Below, piece by piece: positions 35,806-45,950 of a stretch of 64,000 nt of DNA. A model generated the notes under the pieces. The model was not told the origin of the DNA. It made no database searches and worked only from the letters and a program-made list of their open reading frames with translations. Both the position numbers and the translations under genes were made by a program. The number at the start of each line of letters is the position of its first letter. The first letter of the stretch is position 1. The stretch covers positions 186,001 through 250,000 of the forward strand of contig NZ_JAAGVC010000004.1 in the NCBI RefSeq assembly GCF_010858045.1, in the 5' to 3' direction. The stretch comes from Nocardia cyriacigeorgica (GTDB lineage: Bacteria > Actinomycetota > Actinomycetes > Mycobacteriales > Mycobacteriaceae).

Positions 35806-36411
35806 ATGTCCGACGCCAACCTTCTCGAAGCCGCAGTCCGCACCGAGTTCGGCAAGGGCGCGGCCCGCCGCACCCGTCGTGACGGCAACGTTCCCGCCGT
35901 CCTGTACGGCCACCAGACCGATCCCCAGCACCTGGCGCTCAACGCCCAGGCGTTCGCGGCGATCCTGCGTGAGCACGGCACCAACGCGGTGCTCAACCTC
36001 GTCATCGACGGCAAGAAGCAGCTGGCGCTGACCAAGTCGGTCGTCGTGCACCCGATCCGTCGCTACATCGAGCACGCCGACCTGCTCGTCATCAAGAAGG
36101 GCGAGAAGGTCACCGCCGACGTCACCATCACCATCGTCGGTGACGCCGCCCCCGGCACCCTGGTCACCCAGGACGCCACCACCGTCTCCATCGAGGCCGA
36201 CGCGCTGAACATCCCCGAGACCATCGAGGTCTCGGTCGAGGATGTCGAGGCAGGCACCCAGATCAACGCCTCCGACCTGCAGCTGCCCGAAGGCGTCGAC
36301 CTGGCCGTGGATCCCGAGACCCTGATCGTCAACGTCATCGCCGCGCCGGCCGCCGCTGCCGAGACCGAGGGTGAGGGCGAAGCCGAGGCCGAGGGCGAGA
36401 GCGCCGAATAA
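35806..36411 (+). CDS. rplY: 50S ribosomal protein L25 (CTC form)
   Basis: This 201-aa protein is the two-domain general-stress/CTC form of bL25: a 5S-rRNA-binding domain ([22 protein letters not shown], about 12-95) and a C-terminal TL5 domain (about 96-185), ending in an acidic Ala/Glu/Gly tail. ATG 35806 has GTAGGAG upstream. It is followed after 22 bp by pth, as in Rv1015c-Rv1014c. Confidence 0.96.
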   Translation: MSDANLLEAAVRTEFGKGAARRTRRDGNVPAVLYGHQTDPQHLALNAQAFAAILREHGTNAVLNLVIDGKKQLALTKSVVVHPIRRYIEHADLLVIKKGEKVTADVTITIVGDAAPGTLVTQDATTVSIEADALNIPETIEVSVEDVEAGTQINASDLQLPEGVDLAVDPETLIVNVIAAPAAAAETEGEGEAEAEGESAE

Positions 36412-36433
36412 GACTCGCGCATCGGTTGTCTCG

Positions 36434-37009
36434 ATGACCGACTCCACGCCCGCGCTCGTCGTCGGGCTCGGTAACCCCGGGCCCGAATACGAGCGCACCA
36501 GGCACAATGTGGGCTTTCTGGTCGCCGACGTGCTCGCCGAGCGCGTCGGCGGCCGTTTCAGTGTGCACAAGAAGTCCGGTGCCGATCTGCTGACCGCGCG
36601 ACTGGACGGCCGTCAGGTGCTGATCGCCAAGCCGCGCACGTTCATGAACCTGTCCGGCCGCCCGGTCGCCGCACTGGCCCGGTTCTTCTCGGTGCCCGCG
36701 ACCGAGGTGATCGTCGTGCACGACGAACTCGATCTGCCCTTCGGCGCGATCAGGCTCAAGCGCGGCGGCGGCGAAGGCGGGCACAACGGCCTGCGCTCGG
36801 TGTCGCAGGCGCTGACCACCAAGGACTATCTGCGCACCCGCATCGGCATCGGCCGCCCGCCCGGCAGGCAGGACCCGGCGGACTATGTGCTCAAGCCGTT
36901 CTCCGCGCCCGAACGCAAGGAAGTGCCGGTGCTCGTCGAGCAGGCCGCCGATGCTGTGGAGTTATTGCTGCGGGTGGGCCTGGAAACCGCGCAGAACCAG
37001 CTGCACTAG
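36434..37009 (+). CDS. pth: peptidyl-tRNA hydrolase
   Basis: Pth releases peptidyl groups from tRNA that drop off the ribosome. The 191-aa product has [20 protein letters not shown] with the catalytic His, [19 protein letters not shown], and [15 protein letters not shown] 36434 is chosen; the longer frame from 36371 runs into rplY. It overlaps the convergent acyl-AMP ligase gene by 4 bp at the stops. Confidence 0.97.
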   Translation: MTDSTPALVVGLGNPGPEYERTRHNVGFLVADVLAERVGGRFSVHKKSGADLLTARLDGRQVLIAKPRTFMNLSGRPVAALARFFSVPATEVIVVHDELDLPFGAIRLKRGGGEGGHNGLRSVSQALTTKDYLRTRIGIGRPPGRQDPADYVLKPFSAPERKEVPVLVEQAADAVELLLRVGLETAQNQLH

Positions 37010-38652
37010 TGCAGATGCACCGCGGTGGCGGCCCGGCGCAGCTTGCCCGATGACGTCTTCGGCAGGGCGCCGGGGCCGAGCACCGCGACGGTGCGCGGGC
37101 GCACGCCCACCTCGGAGAACACCGCGTGCACGATCTCGCGCTCGATCCGCTTGACCTCGTCCGGGTTCTGGTGATCGTTGCTTTCCACCACCACCGCGAA
37201 GCTCTCCCGCTTCTGCCCGGCGTCCAATCGCACCGCGACCGCATTGCCCGGACGCACGCCCTTGACCCGCATCGCCGCCCGTTCGATATCGGTGGGGAAG
37301 ATATTGCGGCCGGCCATGATGATGACGTCCTTGATCCGGCCGCACACCACGATCAGCCCTTGTTCGGTGAAATAGCCGATATCGCCGGTGTCGAGCCAGC
37401 CGTCGGCATCCTGTGCCGACCGGAAGCCCTCGACGGTCACATAGCCGGAAGTGACGGCGGGACCACGCAATTCGATCACGCCCACCGAACGGGTGGGCAA
37501 TGGCTGACGTTCGTCGTCGACGACGCGGCCCTCCAGATCGTCGACCAGGTAGCCGAGGGTCGGCAGTCGGCGGATATTGCCGTGATGCGAGTGCTGATCG
37601 TGCACCGGGACCGCTTTGCCGAGGGCTTCGAGCAGATCGGCGTCGACCAGGTCGAGCACCTGGCCGTGCCCGGGATCGGGGATGGAGACCGCGAGGGTGG
37701 TCTCGGCCATGCCGTAGACCGGGGTGAGCGCCATCGGGTTGAGCCCGAAACGCTGCCCGGCGGCGGCGAGTTTCTCCATGGTGTCCGGATCGACCGGCTC
37801 GGCCCCGTTCCACATATAGCGCACGCAGCTCAGGTCCAGGTTCGAGCCCTCGGCCTGATCGAGTCGGCGAGCCAGCAGTGAGTAGGCGAAATTCGGTGCC
37901 GCGGTGACGGTGCCGCGATACTTGTCGATCAGCTCGGCCCACAGGATCGGCCGCTGCAGGAAGTCCATCGGCGTCACGCACACCACCTCGGCGCCGAATT
38001 GCATCGGGACGCTGAGGAATCCGACCATGCCCATATCGTGGAACAGCGGCAGCCAGCTGACCATCACATCGTTGTCGAGCTGGAACTTCACCCGGTTGAA
38101 CATGGCGTGCGCGTTGACGAAGAAGTTCTCGTGGGTGATCCGCACGGCCTTGGGCGAGCCGGTGGAACCCGAAGTCAGTTGTTGCAGCGCGATATCGGCC
38201 TCATCGGTGGGCAGCGGATCGGTATCCTGGCCCTCGCGCAACTGCTCGACCAGCACCACGGTGATGCCGCGTTCGCGCAGCAGCGGCTCGGCCGCCTCGA
38301 ACGGCGCGCCGAGGATCACCGCCCGCGCCTCGATCATGCCGAGCACGGTTTCGGTATCGCGCGCCCACACCGCGAGATCGGTGCGCGGGGTCGGCTGATG
38401 CAGCATGGTGATCGAGCCGCCGCGCATCCACACGCCCTGACAGGCGGGCGCGATATCGACCGGCATCCCGGCCAGCACCCCGACCGCGTCGCCGTGCCCG
38501 ATGCCCGCCGCGGCCAGACCGCCCGCCATGCGCCGCGCGATCCGATGGATTTCGCCCCACGTCTGCCGCAGTGGTGCATCCGGTTCCCCGGTCACCAGCC
38601 CGCGCGTGGTCTCGCGCGCCGTCGCGTACATCTCCTCGGTGAACCTGCTCAA
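37006..38652 (-). CDS. fatty-acyl-AMP ligase family protein (Pks16-like)
   Basis: The 548-aa adenylate-forming enzyme has the P-loop [27 protein letters not shown], the hinge DTGDIGYF, and the C-terminal Lys in [11 protein letters not shown]. It activates fatty acids as acyl-adenylates, which FAALs hand to polyketide synthases and ligases couple to CoA. It is the positional counterpart of M. tuberculosis Rv1013 (pks16). Start TTG 38652 is supported by GAGGAG 8 nt upstream; ATG 38631 is an alternative. No PKS gene is adjacent. Confidence 0.88.
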   Translation of the reverse strand: MSRFTEEMYATARETTRGLVTGEPDAPLRQTWGEIHRIARRMAGGLAAAGIGHGDAVGVLAGMPVDIAPACQGVWMRGGSITMLHQPTPRTDLAVWARDTETVLGMIEARAVILGAPFEAAEPLLRERGITVVLVEQLREGQDTDPLPTDEADIALQQLTSGSTGSPKAVRITHENFFVNAHAMFNRVKFQLDNDVMVSWLPLFHDMGMVGFLSVPMQFGAEVVCVTPMDFLQRPILWAELIDKYRGTVTAAPNFAYSLLARRLDQAEGSNLDLSCVRYMWNGAEPVDPDTMEKLAAAGQRFGLNPMALTPVYGMAETTLAVSIPDPGHGQVLDLVDADLLEALGKAVPVHDQHSHHGNIRRLPTLGYLVDDLEGRVVDDERQPLPTRSVGVIELRGPAVTSGYVTVEGFRSAQDADGWLDTGDIGYFTEQGLIVVCGRIKDVIIMAGRNIFPTDIERAAMRVKGVRPGNAVAVRLDAGQKRESFAVVVESNDHQNPDEVKRIEREIVHAVFSEVGVRPRTVAVLGPGALPKTSSGKLRRAATAVHLH

Positions 38653-39027
38653 CGCACCCGCTCCTCACCGGCCACACGGGCCGCCGACCGACCTGTCTCA
38701 ACTATCCCGCTGTTCGAGCCCCGCGTTAACCCCCTCCGTGTGCGCGCTGGTCAGCGCCACATTCACGCCTGAAATGGCGGATGCGTCCGCAGGTGTCCGA
38801 ATGGCCGCCCCTGACCCGCGTGCCCGAACCCCGCCGCACCGCCTACGCCGTTCGCGCGGCATGACCGCCGACCGGCTCAGGGATAGTAGCCCGGGCCGCC
38901 GTGAGCCGGGCGCGCGCGGCCTCGGCGTGGCGCGGACCGAACACGCCGCCGACACCGGCGCGCCGGACCCGACACGCGAATTCCGTTGGCGTCGTGCCGG
39001 TATCCGCCAGATCCGCGATCGGTGATC
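38653..39027. other. 375-bp intergenic stretch upstream of the acyl-AMP ligase
   Basis: It lies between the rnz stop and the ligase start, both on the minus strand, and should carry the ligase promoter. I see no hairpin, repeat or RNA gene in it. Confidence 0.5.
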
Positions 39028-39945
39028 TCAGCGGCGTGGCGGCAGCGGGATGCGGGTGAGGTCGGCGGCGACGACGATGGGGCCGCTGAATTCCCTTGCC
39101 GCCTCGGCGAAGTGTTCGTCCAGGGTGCGGTAGCGCTGGGAGAAATGGGTCAGCACCAGGGTGCGCACGCCTGCCTCGGCCGCGACCCTCGCGGCCTGGC
39201 CCGCGGTGAGGTGGCCGTGCTCCTCGGCCAGGTGCGCGTCGGCGTCCAGGAACGTCGCCTCGATGACCAGCATGTCCACCCCGGCCGCGAGTTCGGGTAC
39301 GGCCGGGCACATACGGGTGTCCATGATGAACGCGAAACTCTGTCCGGGACGGCGGGTGCTCACCTCGTCGAGGGTGACGGTGCGGCCGTGCCAGTCGATC
39401 CGGCCGTCGCGCTGCAACCGGCCCACCGCGGGGCCGTGCAGGCCGATCGCCGCCAGCCGCTCCGGCCGGATGCGGTGGCCGTCCGGTTCGGTGATCCGGT
39501 AGCCGAAGGCCTCCACCGGATGCGAGAGGCGGGCCGCGGTGAGATGGAACGGCGCACCCGGCGCGTCCAGCGGGCCCGGTTCGGTGATCGGATGTCTGGT
39601 CAGCTCCGCGGTGCGGTAGTAGACGCTGGCATCGCACAGCCGCTCGAAGTAGTGCTCGCCGGAAGCCGGGTAGTAGGCGTCGATCGGGTGCGGCACCTGG
39701 TCCAGATTGATCCGCTGCACCACGCCGGCCAGTCCGAGACAGTGATCGCCGTGGAAGTGGGTGACCGCGATCCTGGTCAGATCGGTGACCGACACCCCGG
39801 CGTGGATCATCTGCCGCTGGGTGCCCTCGCCCGGATCGAACAAGATCCCCTCGGCACCCCAGCGCAGCAGGTAGCCGTTGTGGTTGCGCTGTTTCGTCGG
39901 CACCTGGCTGGCGGTGCCGAGGACGATCAGTTCGCGCTGCGACAT
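39028..39945 (-). CDS. rnz: ribonuclease Z
   Basis: RNase Z matures tRNA 3' ends. The 305-aa metallo-beta-lactamase-fold protein has the zinc motif [10 protein letters not shown] at about 62-71, [19 protein letters not shown], and the HFSQRY motif diagnostic of the family. It begins 13 bp downstream of the egtE stop, so the two are probably co-transcribed. Confidence 0.95.
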   Translation of the reverse strand: MSQRELIVLGTASQVPTKQRNHNGYLLRWGAEGILFDPGEGTQRQMIHAGVSVTDLTRIAVTHFHGDHCLGLAGVVQRINLDQVPHPIDAYYPASGEHYFERLCDASVYYRTAELTRHPITEPGPLDAPGAPFHLTAARLSHPVEAFGYRITEPDGHRIRPERLAAIGLHGPAVGRLQRDGRIDWHGRTVTLDEVSTRRPGQSFAFIMDTRMCPAVPELAAGVDMLVIEATFLDADAHLAEEHGHLTAGQAARVAAEAGVRTLVLTHFSQRYRTLDEHFAEAAREFSGPIVVAADLTRIPLPPRR

Positions 39946-39958
39946 CGCCGCGGGCCCG

Positions 39959-41131
39959 TCAGAGTTCCGCTACCGCGGCCAGGAACCGGTCCAACTCGTC
40001 GAAGGCGACGAAACAGTGCGGCGAGGCGCGGACCACGGCGTCGAGGGCACGTCCGGACATATCCAGCAGAGTGGAGCTGCGGTGGCTGACGGTGACGGTG
40101 ATGTCCTGGGCGGCCAGCCGATCCCGCACCTCGATCGGGGCCACCGCGTCGACGGTGAACGACACGATGCCGCTGTGCCGGATGCCGAGATCGCGCACGG
40201 TGACGCCGGCGATCTCGGCCAGGCCCTTGCGCAGGTACTCCGCGCGGGCGGCGATCGCGGCGTAGACCTCGTCGGGACCCAGCCCGAGCAGGTAGTCGAC
40301 GGCGGCGCCGAGGCCGAGCCTGGCGGCGACGTCGTGTTCCCAGAATTCGAACCGGCTCGCGTCCGGGGCCAGTCGGTAGTCCTCGGGTGCGGTCCATTCC
40401 GCGCTGTGCAGGTCCAGGCGGGCCGGCTCCATGGCCGCGGCCAATTCTGGACGCACGTACAGGAATCCGGTGCCGCGCGGGCCGCGCAGCCATTTGCGAC
40501 CGGTGGCCGACAGCGCGTCGACGCCGAGCTCGGCGACGTCGAGCGGGATCTGCCCGGCCGACTGGCAGGCGTCGAGCACGACCAGCGCACCGGCCTCGTG
40601 CGCGATCCTTGTGGCCTCGGCGGCCGGATTGACCAGGCCGCCGTTGGTGGGTGCGTGCAGCAGCGACACCAGCTTCACCCGGTCGTCGATCAGGGCGGCG
40701 AAGGCATCCAGATCGAGCTGGCCGGTGCCGTCGCTGGGGATGTGCTCGACCGTCGCGCCGCTCGCGCGCGCCCGCTGCAGGGCTGCGATGGCATTGCTGG
40801 CGTAGTCGGAACCGGAGATGAGGACGCGGTCGCCGGGCCGCAGCGGCACCGAGTAGAAGAAGTCCGCCCAGGACCGGGTCGCGCTGTCGCTGAGCGCGAT
40901 GCTCGCGGGCGTGGCATTGATGAGCCTGGCGATCGACTGTTTGACCGCGGCCAGATCGTCGAGGCGCTCATTGGCCGCGCGATAGCCGCCGACCTCGGCC
41001 TCACGGCGTAGATGGGCGATGACGGTGTCGGTGACCACCCGCGGCGGCAGCGACGATCCCGCGCTGTCGAGGAAGACCAGACCGTGTCCGACACCGGGGG
41101 TGTCCTCGCGTATCCGCTGCTCGTTCAGCAT
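39959..41131 (-). CDS. egtE: ergothioneine PLP-dependent C-S lyase EgtE
   Basis: EgtE cleaves the hercynyl-cysteine sulfoxide to ergothioneine, the last step. The 390-aa cysteine-desulfurase-fold protein has [22 protein letters not shown], the PLP-binding Asp/Gln pair in [10 protein letters not shown], and the Schiff-base Lys in [20 protein letters not shown] 41131 starts the family N-terminus; longer frames lack support. It is divergent from egtA, whereas in mycobacteria egtE follows egtD on the same strand. Confidence 0.93.
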   Translation of the reverse strand: MLNEQRIREDTPGVGHGLVFLDSAGSSLPPRVVTDTVIAHLRREAEVGGYRAANERLDDLAAVKQSIARLINATPASIALSDSATRSWADFFYSVPLRPGDRVLISGSDYASNAIAALQRARASGATVEHIPSDGTGQLDLDAFAALIDDRVKLVSLLHAPTNGGLVNPAAEATRIAHEAGALVVLDACQSAGQIPLDVAELGVDALSATGRKWLRGPRGTGFLYVRPELAAAMEPARLDLHSAEWTAPEDYRLAPDASRFEFWEHDVAARLGLGAAVDYLLGLGPDEVYAAIAARAEYLRKGLAEIAGVTVRDLGIRHSGIVSFTVDAVAPIEVRDRLAAQDITVTVSHRSSTLLDMSGRALDAVVRASPHCFVAFDELDRFLAAVAEL

Positions 41132-41325
41132 GCCGACGACGATATCCGCTCGATCCGCCGAACGCTTGCCCGGTACTTGTCGGTGTCCCTCGCTACCCTG
41201 GAATCCACCGACGACGCCGCCGGAACACCCACACGCCGTACCGCACGCCATATCGCAGCACCGAATATCCCGACGATCCACGCGCCGCATATCCACCGCG
41301 CACCGGAACCACCTGGAGGTCGAGC

Positions 41326-42651
41326 ATGGCGGTCACCCTCGAGCGCAGGCAGGCGGGGCAGATAGCCGCCGACGGGGAGCTGTCCTCGCGCGCGGCGGCG
41401 GAGGCCTACATCGGCGGCGTCTGTTTCAAACTTGGGCCACCCGGTTTGATCGGCGCCGAACTCGAATGGCTCACCACCCACGGTGAGTGTCCGGCGTCAG
41501 GCCAGACGGCCGCCCCGCGTCCGCCACTCGACGTCGTCGCGGATGCCCTCGGACCGTACGCACCACGGTCCATCGCCCCCGATTCGCCCGCGCTGGCGCT
41601 ACCGGGCGGCAGCCGGGTCACCATCGAACCCGGTGGTCAGATCGAACTCTCCAGCGCACCGTACGCCACCGCCGCCCAGCTCACCGAGCAGCTGCGTGCC
41701 GACACCGAGACGCTGCGCGAACTCCTCGAAACCCAGTGTGTCGGCATGGTTTCCGCGGCCGCCGACGCCGGTCGCCGCGCCCGCCGGGTGCTGCGACTGC
41801 CCCGCTATCAGGCCATGGAGCGATACCTCGCCGGTCTCGGTCCCTTCGGCAAACTCATGATGTGCAACACCGCGGCCACGCAGGTCAGTGTCGACGCAGG
41901 TGCCGATCACGCCGAGGTCGCCGCCCGCTGGACCGCGCTGTACACCATCGGCCCCGCACTGCTGGCGGCCTTCGCCTGTTCCCCTGAGCTACGCGGCGCG
42001 CCTGCGGGGGAGTGGGCCTCGCAGCGGATGCGTACCTGGCTCCGGCTGGACCACTCCCGCACCCGCCCACCGGTCGAGGACTGGGCCGACCCGATCGGCG
42101 GCTACGCCCGCTGGGCGCTGGACGCGCCGCTGCTGTGCGTGCGGTCCCGAGAGCCGCGGACCGGGCCCGCCGGTCGCGACGGTTCAGCCGAATGCTCATG
42201 GGCCGCCCCGCCCGGCGCCACGTTCGCCGACTGGCTGTCCGGCGCGTTGGACGACGAGATCGGCCGCCGCCCCGACCGCGGCGATCTCGACTACCACCTG
42301 ACCACCATGTTCCCGCCCGTTCGGCCCTCGGGGCACCTCGAGGTTCGCTACCTGGACGCGCAGCCGGAGGAGAGCTGGACCGTCCCGATCGACGTCATCG
42401 ACGCGGTGATGTCCACCCCCGCCGCGGTCGCCGAGGCCACCGCGATCGGGGCCCGGACGGCAGGCCGCTGGCTCGACGCCGCCCGTTGCGGACTGGCCGA
42501 TTCCGAGATCCGGGCCGTCGCCGCCGAACTGCTCGACGCCGCGGCCACCCATGCCGCGACCCCGGACGCGGCCGCGTCGATCCAGGACGCCGCCCGGCGC
42601 TGCCGCAGTGCCAGGCAGCCGGGCCGGCTCGCGGCCGGGAGCGCCTCATGA
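41326..42651 (+). CDS. egtA: glutamate--cysteine ligase EgtA
   Basis: EgtA makes gamma-glutamylcysteine, the sulfur donor for EgtB. The 441-aa product has GLIGAELEWLT near residue 40, RYQAMERYLAGLGPFGKLMMCNTAATQVSVDAG (a typical GCS2 segment, quoted in part), and HLEVRYLDAQP. GGAGG lies 7 nt upstream of ATG 41326. First gene of the plus-strand egtABCD operon. Confidence 0.94.
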   Translation: MAVTLERRQAGQIAADGELSSRAAAEAYIGGVCFKLGPPGLIGAELEWLTTHGECPASGQTAAPRPPLDVVADALGPYAPRSIAPDSPALALPGGSRVTIEPGGQIELSSAPYATAAQLTEQLRADTETLRELLETQCVGMVSAAADAGRRARRVLRLPRYQAMERYLAGLGPFGKLMMCNTAATQVSVDAGADHAEVAARWTALYTIGPALLAAFACSPELRGAPAGEWASQRMRTWLRLDHSRTRPPVEDWADPIGGYARWALDAPLLCVRSREPRTGPAGRDGSAECSWAAPPGATFADWLSGALDDEIGRRPDRGDLDYHLTTMFPPVRPSGHLEVRYLDAQPEESWTVPIDVIDAVMSTPAAVAEATAIGARTAGRWLDAARCGLADSEIRAVAAELLDAAATHAATPDAAASIQDAARRCRSARQPGRLAAGSAS

Positions 42652-42745
42652 GCGGGGCGATCACCCGAGACCGGCGGCTTCGACCGCTGTCGCGCGAGCC
42701 TCGCGCGCTGATTTTCATCGACCCACCAGTACCCGGAGATCCATC

Positions 42746-44089
42746 GTGACCATCCACCTGCCCGCCGATGACACATCCGAGACCGAACGACTTCGTTCCC
42801 GCATCGCCGACACCCTGACCCGCGCCAGGTCCCGCACCGCCGCGCTCACCGACTGCCTCGACGAGGCCGAACTCGTCGCCCAGCATTCGCGGCTGATGAG
42901 CCCGCTGGTGTGGGATCTGGCCCATATCGGCAATCAGGAAGAGCTGTGGCTGGTGCGTGATGTCGGCGGGCGCGAGCCGGTGCGCGCCGACATCGATGAG
43001 CTCTACGACGCGTTCAAACACGCGCGCGCGAACCGTCCGTCGCTGCCGTTGCTGAACCCGGGCCAGGCCCGCGAGTACGTCGGCACGGTCCGCGACAAGG
43101 TATGGGACGTGCTCGATCACAGCACCCTGCGCGGTGCGCCGCTGGTCGAGGGCGGGTTCGCCTTCGGCATGATCGCCCAGCACGAACAGCAGCACGACGA
43201 AACCATGCTGGCCACCCATCAATTGCGGGCAGGTCCGCCGGTGCTGTCCGCGCCGTCGGCGCCCACCGGCATCGCCGCGGTGAGCGGTGAGGTGATCATC
43301 CCCGCGGGGCAGTTCACCATGGGCACCTCCACCGACCCCTGGGCGCTCGACAATGAGCGGCCCGCCCATCTGGCGTATGTGCCGGGCTTCGCCATCGATG
43401 CCGCTCCGGTCACCAACGAGCAGTACCTGACCTTCATCGCCGACGGCGGCTACGACCGTCCGGAGCTGTGGTCCAAGCGTGGCTGGGATCATCGGCTCGA
43501 GGCAGGCCTGGTGGCGCCGCAGTTCTGGGAGCGCGATTCCGGCGGCCAGTGGTGGCGGCGGGTATTCGGCGTGCTGACGCCGTTGCGGCCGCATCAGCCG
43601 GTGGTGCACGTCTGCTGGTTCGAAGCCGATGCCTACGCCCGCTGGGCGGGTAAGCGCCTGCCCACCGAAACCGAATGGGAGAAGGCCGCCCGCTACGACC
43701 CGGACACCGGCCGGTCCCGCCGCTACCCGTGGGGCGAGGCCGAACCGGACGCGGCGCACGCCAATCTCGGCCAGCGCCATCTGGAACCGGCCGATGTCGG
43801 CGCCTACCCGGCGGGTGCGTCGCCGGCCGGCGTCCATCAGCTCATCGGCGATGTCTGGGAGTGGACGGCCTCCGGTTTCGACCCCTATCCGGGCTTCCGC
43901 GCCTTCCCGTATCGCGAGTACTCGGAGGTCTTCTTCGGCGGCGATTACCGCGTCCTGCGTGGTGGTTCGTTCGGCACCGATCCGGTGGCGTGTCGCGGCA
44001 CCTTCCGCAATTGGGATCACCCGATCCGGCGCCAGATCTTCGCCGGTTTCCGGCTGGCCCGCGACCTGAAGCCGGGGGAGGCAGCGTGA
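42746..44089 (+). CDS. egtB: iron-dependent sulfoxide synthase EgtB
   Basis: EgtB joins hercynine and gamma-glutamylcysteine with O2 to give the hercynyl sulfoxide. The 447-aa protein has an N-terminal DinB-like domain with iron-binding His60 (WDLAHIGNQEE) and the HX3HXE motif at His146, His150 and Glu152 (AQHEQQHDE). A formylglycine-generating-enzyme-like C-domain follows (VCWFEADAYARWAGKRLPTE, GDVWEWTASGF, RGGSFGTDP). GTG 42746 has GGAG upstream. Nine base pairs separate it from egtC. Confidence 0.96.
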   Translation: MTIHLPADDTSETERLRSRIADTLTRARSRTAALTDCLDEAELVAQHSRLMSPLVWDLAHIGNQEELWLVRDVGGREPVRADIDELYDAFKHARANRPSLPLLNPGQAREYVGTVRDKVWDVLDHSTLRGAPLVEGGFAFGMIAQHEQQHDETMLATHQLRAGPPVLSAPSAPTGIAAVSGEVIIPAGQFTMGTSTDPWALDNERPAHLAYVPGFAIDAAPVTNEQYLTFIADGGYDRPELWSKRGWDHRLEAGLVAPQFWERDSGGQWWRRVFGVLTPLRPHQPVVHVCWFEADAYARWAGKRLPTETEWEKAARYDPDTGRSRRYPWGEAEPDAAHANLGQRHLEPADVGAYPAGASPAGVHQLIGDVWEWTASGFDPYPGFRAFPYREYSEVFFGGDYRVLRGGSFGTDPVACRGTFRNWDHPIRRQIFAGFRLARDLKPGEAA

Positions 44090-44098
44090 TCGGCCGCC

Positions 44099-44920
44099 AT
44101 GTGTAGACATCTGGCATATGTCGGCCCGCCCGCGCCGGTCGGCGACCTGCTCACGCGTGGTGTGCACGCCCTGCGCACACAGGCCTGGGCGCCTCGGGAT
44201 ATGCGCGGCGGCGGCACGATCAACGCCGACGGATTCGGTGTCGCCTGGTGGCGCCGCGCCGACGACTCCGGCCGCGCCCTGGTCAGCCGCTACCGCAATG
44301 CGGCGCCGATCTGGACCGACCCGGCGGTGGAGGAGGTACTACCGCAGATCGAATCCGCCGCGGTAGTCGCGGCCGTGCGCTCGGCGACGGTGGGGATGCC
44401 GGTCGAGCGGGCCGCCTGCGCGCCGTTCACCGATGACGGGTGGGCCTTCAGCCACAACGGCGTCGTTCAGAATTGGCGCAAAGCGCTCACCGCTGCCCTG
44501 GCCGATCTGGACAGTGCCGCGACTCGCGCCGGCGCCACCCGGATGTTCCAGACCGCCGACCTGCTCGATGCCGAATCCGCCACCGATTCGGCCGCGCTGT
44601 GGGTGCTGCTGCGCGGCCTGCTCACCCCCGGTGCGCCACCGGATCTGGTGACGAGCCCGGCCGACGCGCTCCGCCTGTTGCTCACCTCGGTGCTCGCCCA
44701 CGCACCGGCCGCCCGGCTGAACTTCCTGCTCGGCGACGGTTCGACCATCTGGGCCACCGCGTGGGAGCACGCGCTCTCGGCCCTGGTCACCGACGACTAC
44801 GCGATCGTCTGCTCCGAACCGTATGACGCCGACCCCCGCTGGCGGCCGATCCCGGAGCACAGCTTGGTGCTCGCCGCCCCGGGCCGCCTGACCATCGAGT
44901 CGCTCGACCGTGAGCGGTGA
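44099..44920 (+). CDS. egtC: ergothioneine gamma-glutamyl hydrolase EgtC
   Basis: EgtC removes glutamate from the gamma-glutamyl sulfoxide. The 273-aa class II glutamine-amidotransferase-like protein starts MCRHLAYVGP, so Cys2 becomes the N-terminal nucleophile after Met removal. NADGFGVAWW and FSHNGVVQNW are the substrate-pocket motifs. ATG 44099 is fixed by Cys2. Confidence 0.96.
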   Translation: MCRHLAYVGPPAPVGDLLTRGVHALRTQAWAPRDMRGGGTINADGFGVAWWRRADDSGRALVSRYRNAAPIWTDPAVEEVLPQIESAAVVAAVRSATVGMPVERAACAPFTDDGWAFSHNGVVQNWRKALTAALADLDSAATRAGATRMFQTADLLDAESATDSAALWVLLRGLLTPGAPPDLVTSPADALRLLLTSVLAHAPAARLNFLLGDGSTIWATAWEHALSALVTDDYAIVCSEPYDADPRWRPIPEHSLVLAAPGRLTIESLDRER

Positions 44921-44963
44921 ACGCATGACACCGGATTCGCCGCCGAACGCAAAGGATGCCGCC

Positions 44964-45935
44964 ATGACCGAACCGACGCTGGAAGTCCATCTCACCGACG
45001 CCGATCTCACCGCGGCGCTGCGCACGGACGCCCGGCGCGGGCTCACCGCCGATCCGAAGTGGCTGCCGCCCAAATGGTTCTACGACGCGCGCGGCAGTGA
45101 ACTGTTCGAGCAGATCACCGAGCTGCCCGAGTACTACCCGACCCGCACCGAACGTGCCCTGCTCGAACGGGTGGTCGGCGAGATCGCCCACGCGGCCCAG
45201 GCGGAGGTCCTGGTCGAGCTCGGTGCGGGCTCCGCGGTGAAGACCCGGCTGCTGCTGTCGGCGCTCACCGCGCAGGGGCCGCTGAAAACCTACGTGCCCC
45301 AGGATGTCTCGGCCGCAGCGCTGCGCGCGACCGCCGCCGAGGTCGCGCGCGAGTTCCCCGGCCTCGCGGTGCACGGGGTGGTCAGCGATTTCACCGATAC
45401 CCTGCACAATCTGCCGCGCGGAGGCCGCCGGATGATCGCCTTCCTCGGCGGCACCATCGGCAATCTGGTGCCCGCCGAACGCGCCGAATTCCTCACCGAC
45501 ATCCATGACGTGCTCGAACCGGGAGAACACCTGCTGCTCGGCGCGGGCCTGGTGATCGACCCGGCGATCCTGGTGCCCGCCTACGACGACGCGGCCGGGG
45601 TGACCGCCGAGTTCAACCGCAATGTGCTGCACGTGCTCAATGCCCGCCTCGCGGCCGACTTCGTTCCCGACGACTTCCGTCATGTCGCCGTCTGGGACGC
45701 CGAGAACGAGTGGATCGAGATGCGGCTGGAAGCCACCGAGGACATGCGGGTCGAGGTCGCCGATCTCGACCTCGTCCTCGACTTCGCGCGCGGCGAGCAG
45801 CTACGCACCGAGATCTCGGCCAAGTTCCGCCTGGAAGGCCTCGACACCGAACTGTCCGCGGCCGGGTTCACCGTGGACAAGGCATGGGCCGACCCGGACA
45901 GCCGCTTCACGCTGGTGCTGGCGACCCGCGCCTGA
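44964..45935 (+). CDS. egtD: L-histidine N-alpha-methyltransferase EgtD
   Basis: EgtD trimethylates histidine to hercynine, the first committed step. The 323-aa SAM enzyme has FYDARGSELFEQITELPEYY, the SAM motif VELGAGSAVKT, AFLGGTIGNL, and the late conserved pocket around RTEISAKF. AAAGGA lies 7 nt before ATG 44964; in-frame GTG 44910 and ATG 44925 are alternatives that would overlap egtC. Last gene of the egt operon, 13 bp from a convergent gene. Confidence 0.96.
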   Translation: MTEPTLEVHLTDADLTAALRTDARRGLTADPKWLPPKWFYDARGSELFEQITELPEYYPTRTERALLERVVGEIAHAAQAEVLVELGAGSAVKTRLLLSALTAQGPLKTYVPQDVSAAALRATAAEVAREFPGLAVHGVVSDFTDTLHNLPRGGRRMIAFLGGTIGNLVPAERAEFLTDIHDVLEPGEHLLLGAGLVIDPAILVPAYDDAAGVTAEFNRNVLHVLNARLAADFVPDDFRHVAVWDAENEWIEMRLEATEDMRVEVADLDLVLDFARGEQLRTEISAKFRLEGLDTELSAAGFTVDKAWADPDSRFTLVLATRA

Positions 45936-45950
45936 GCGCGGGCCCGCGCT
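45935..45950. repeat. 16-bp perfect palindrome between convergent stops
   Basis: AGCGCGGGCCCGCGCT is self-complementary and fills the gap between the egtD stop and the stop of the convergent membrane-protein gene. A loop-less palindrome forms only a small hairpin after melting, so a terminator role is possible but unproven. Confidence 0.45.
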
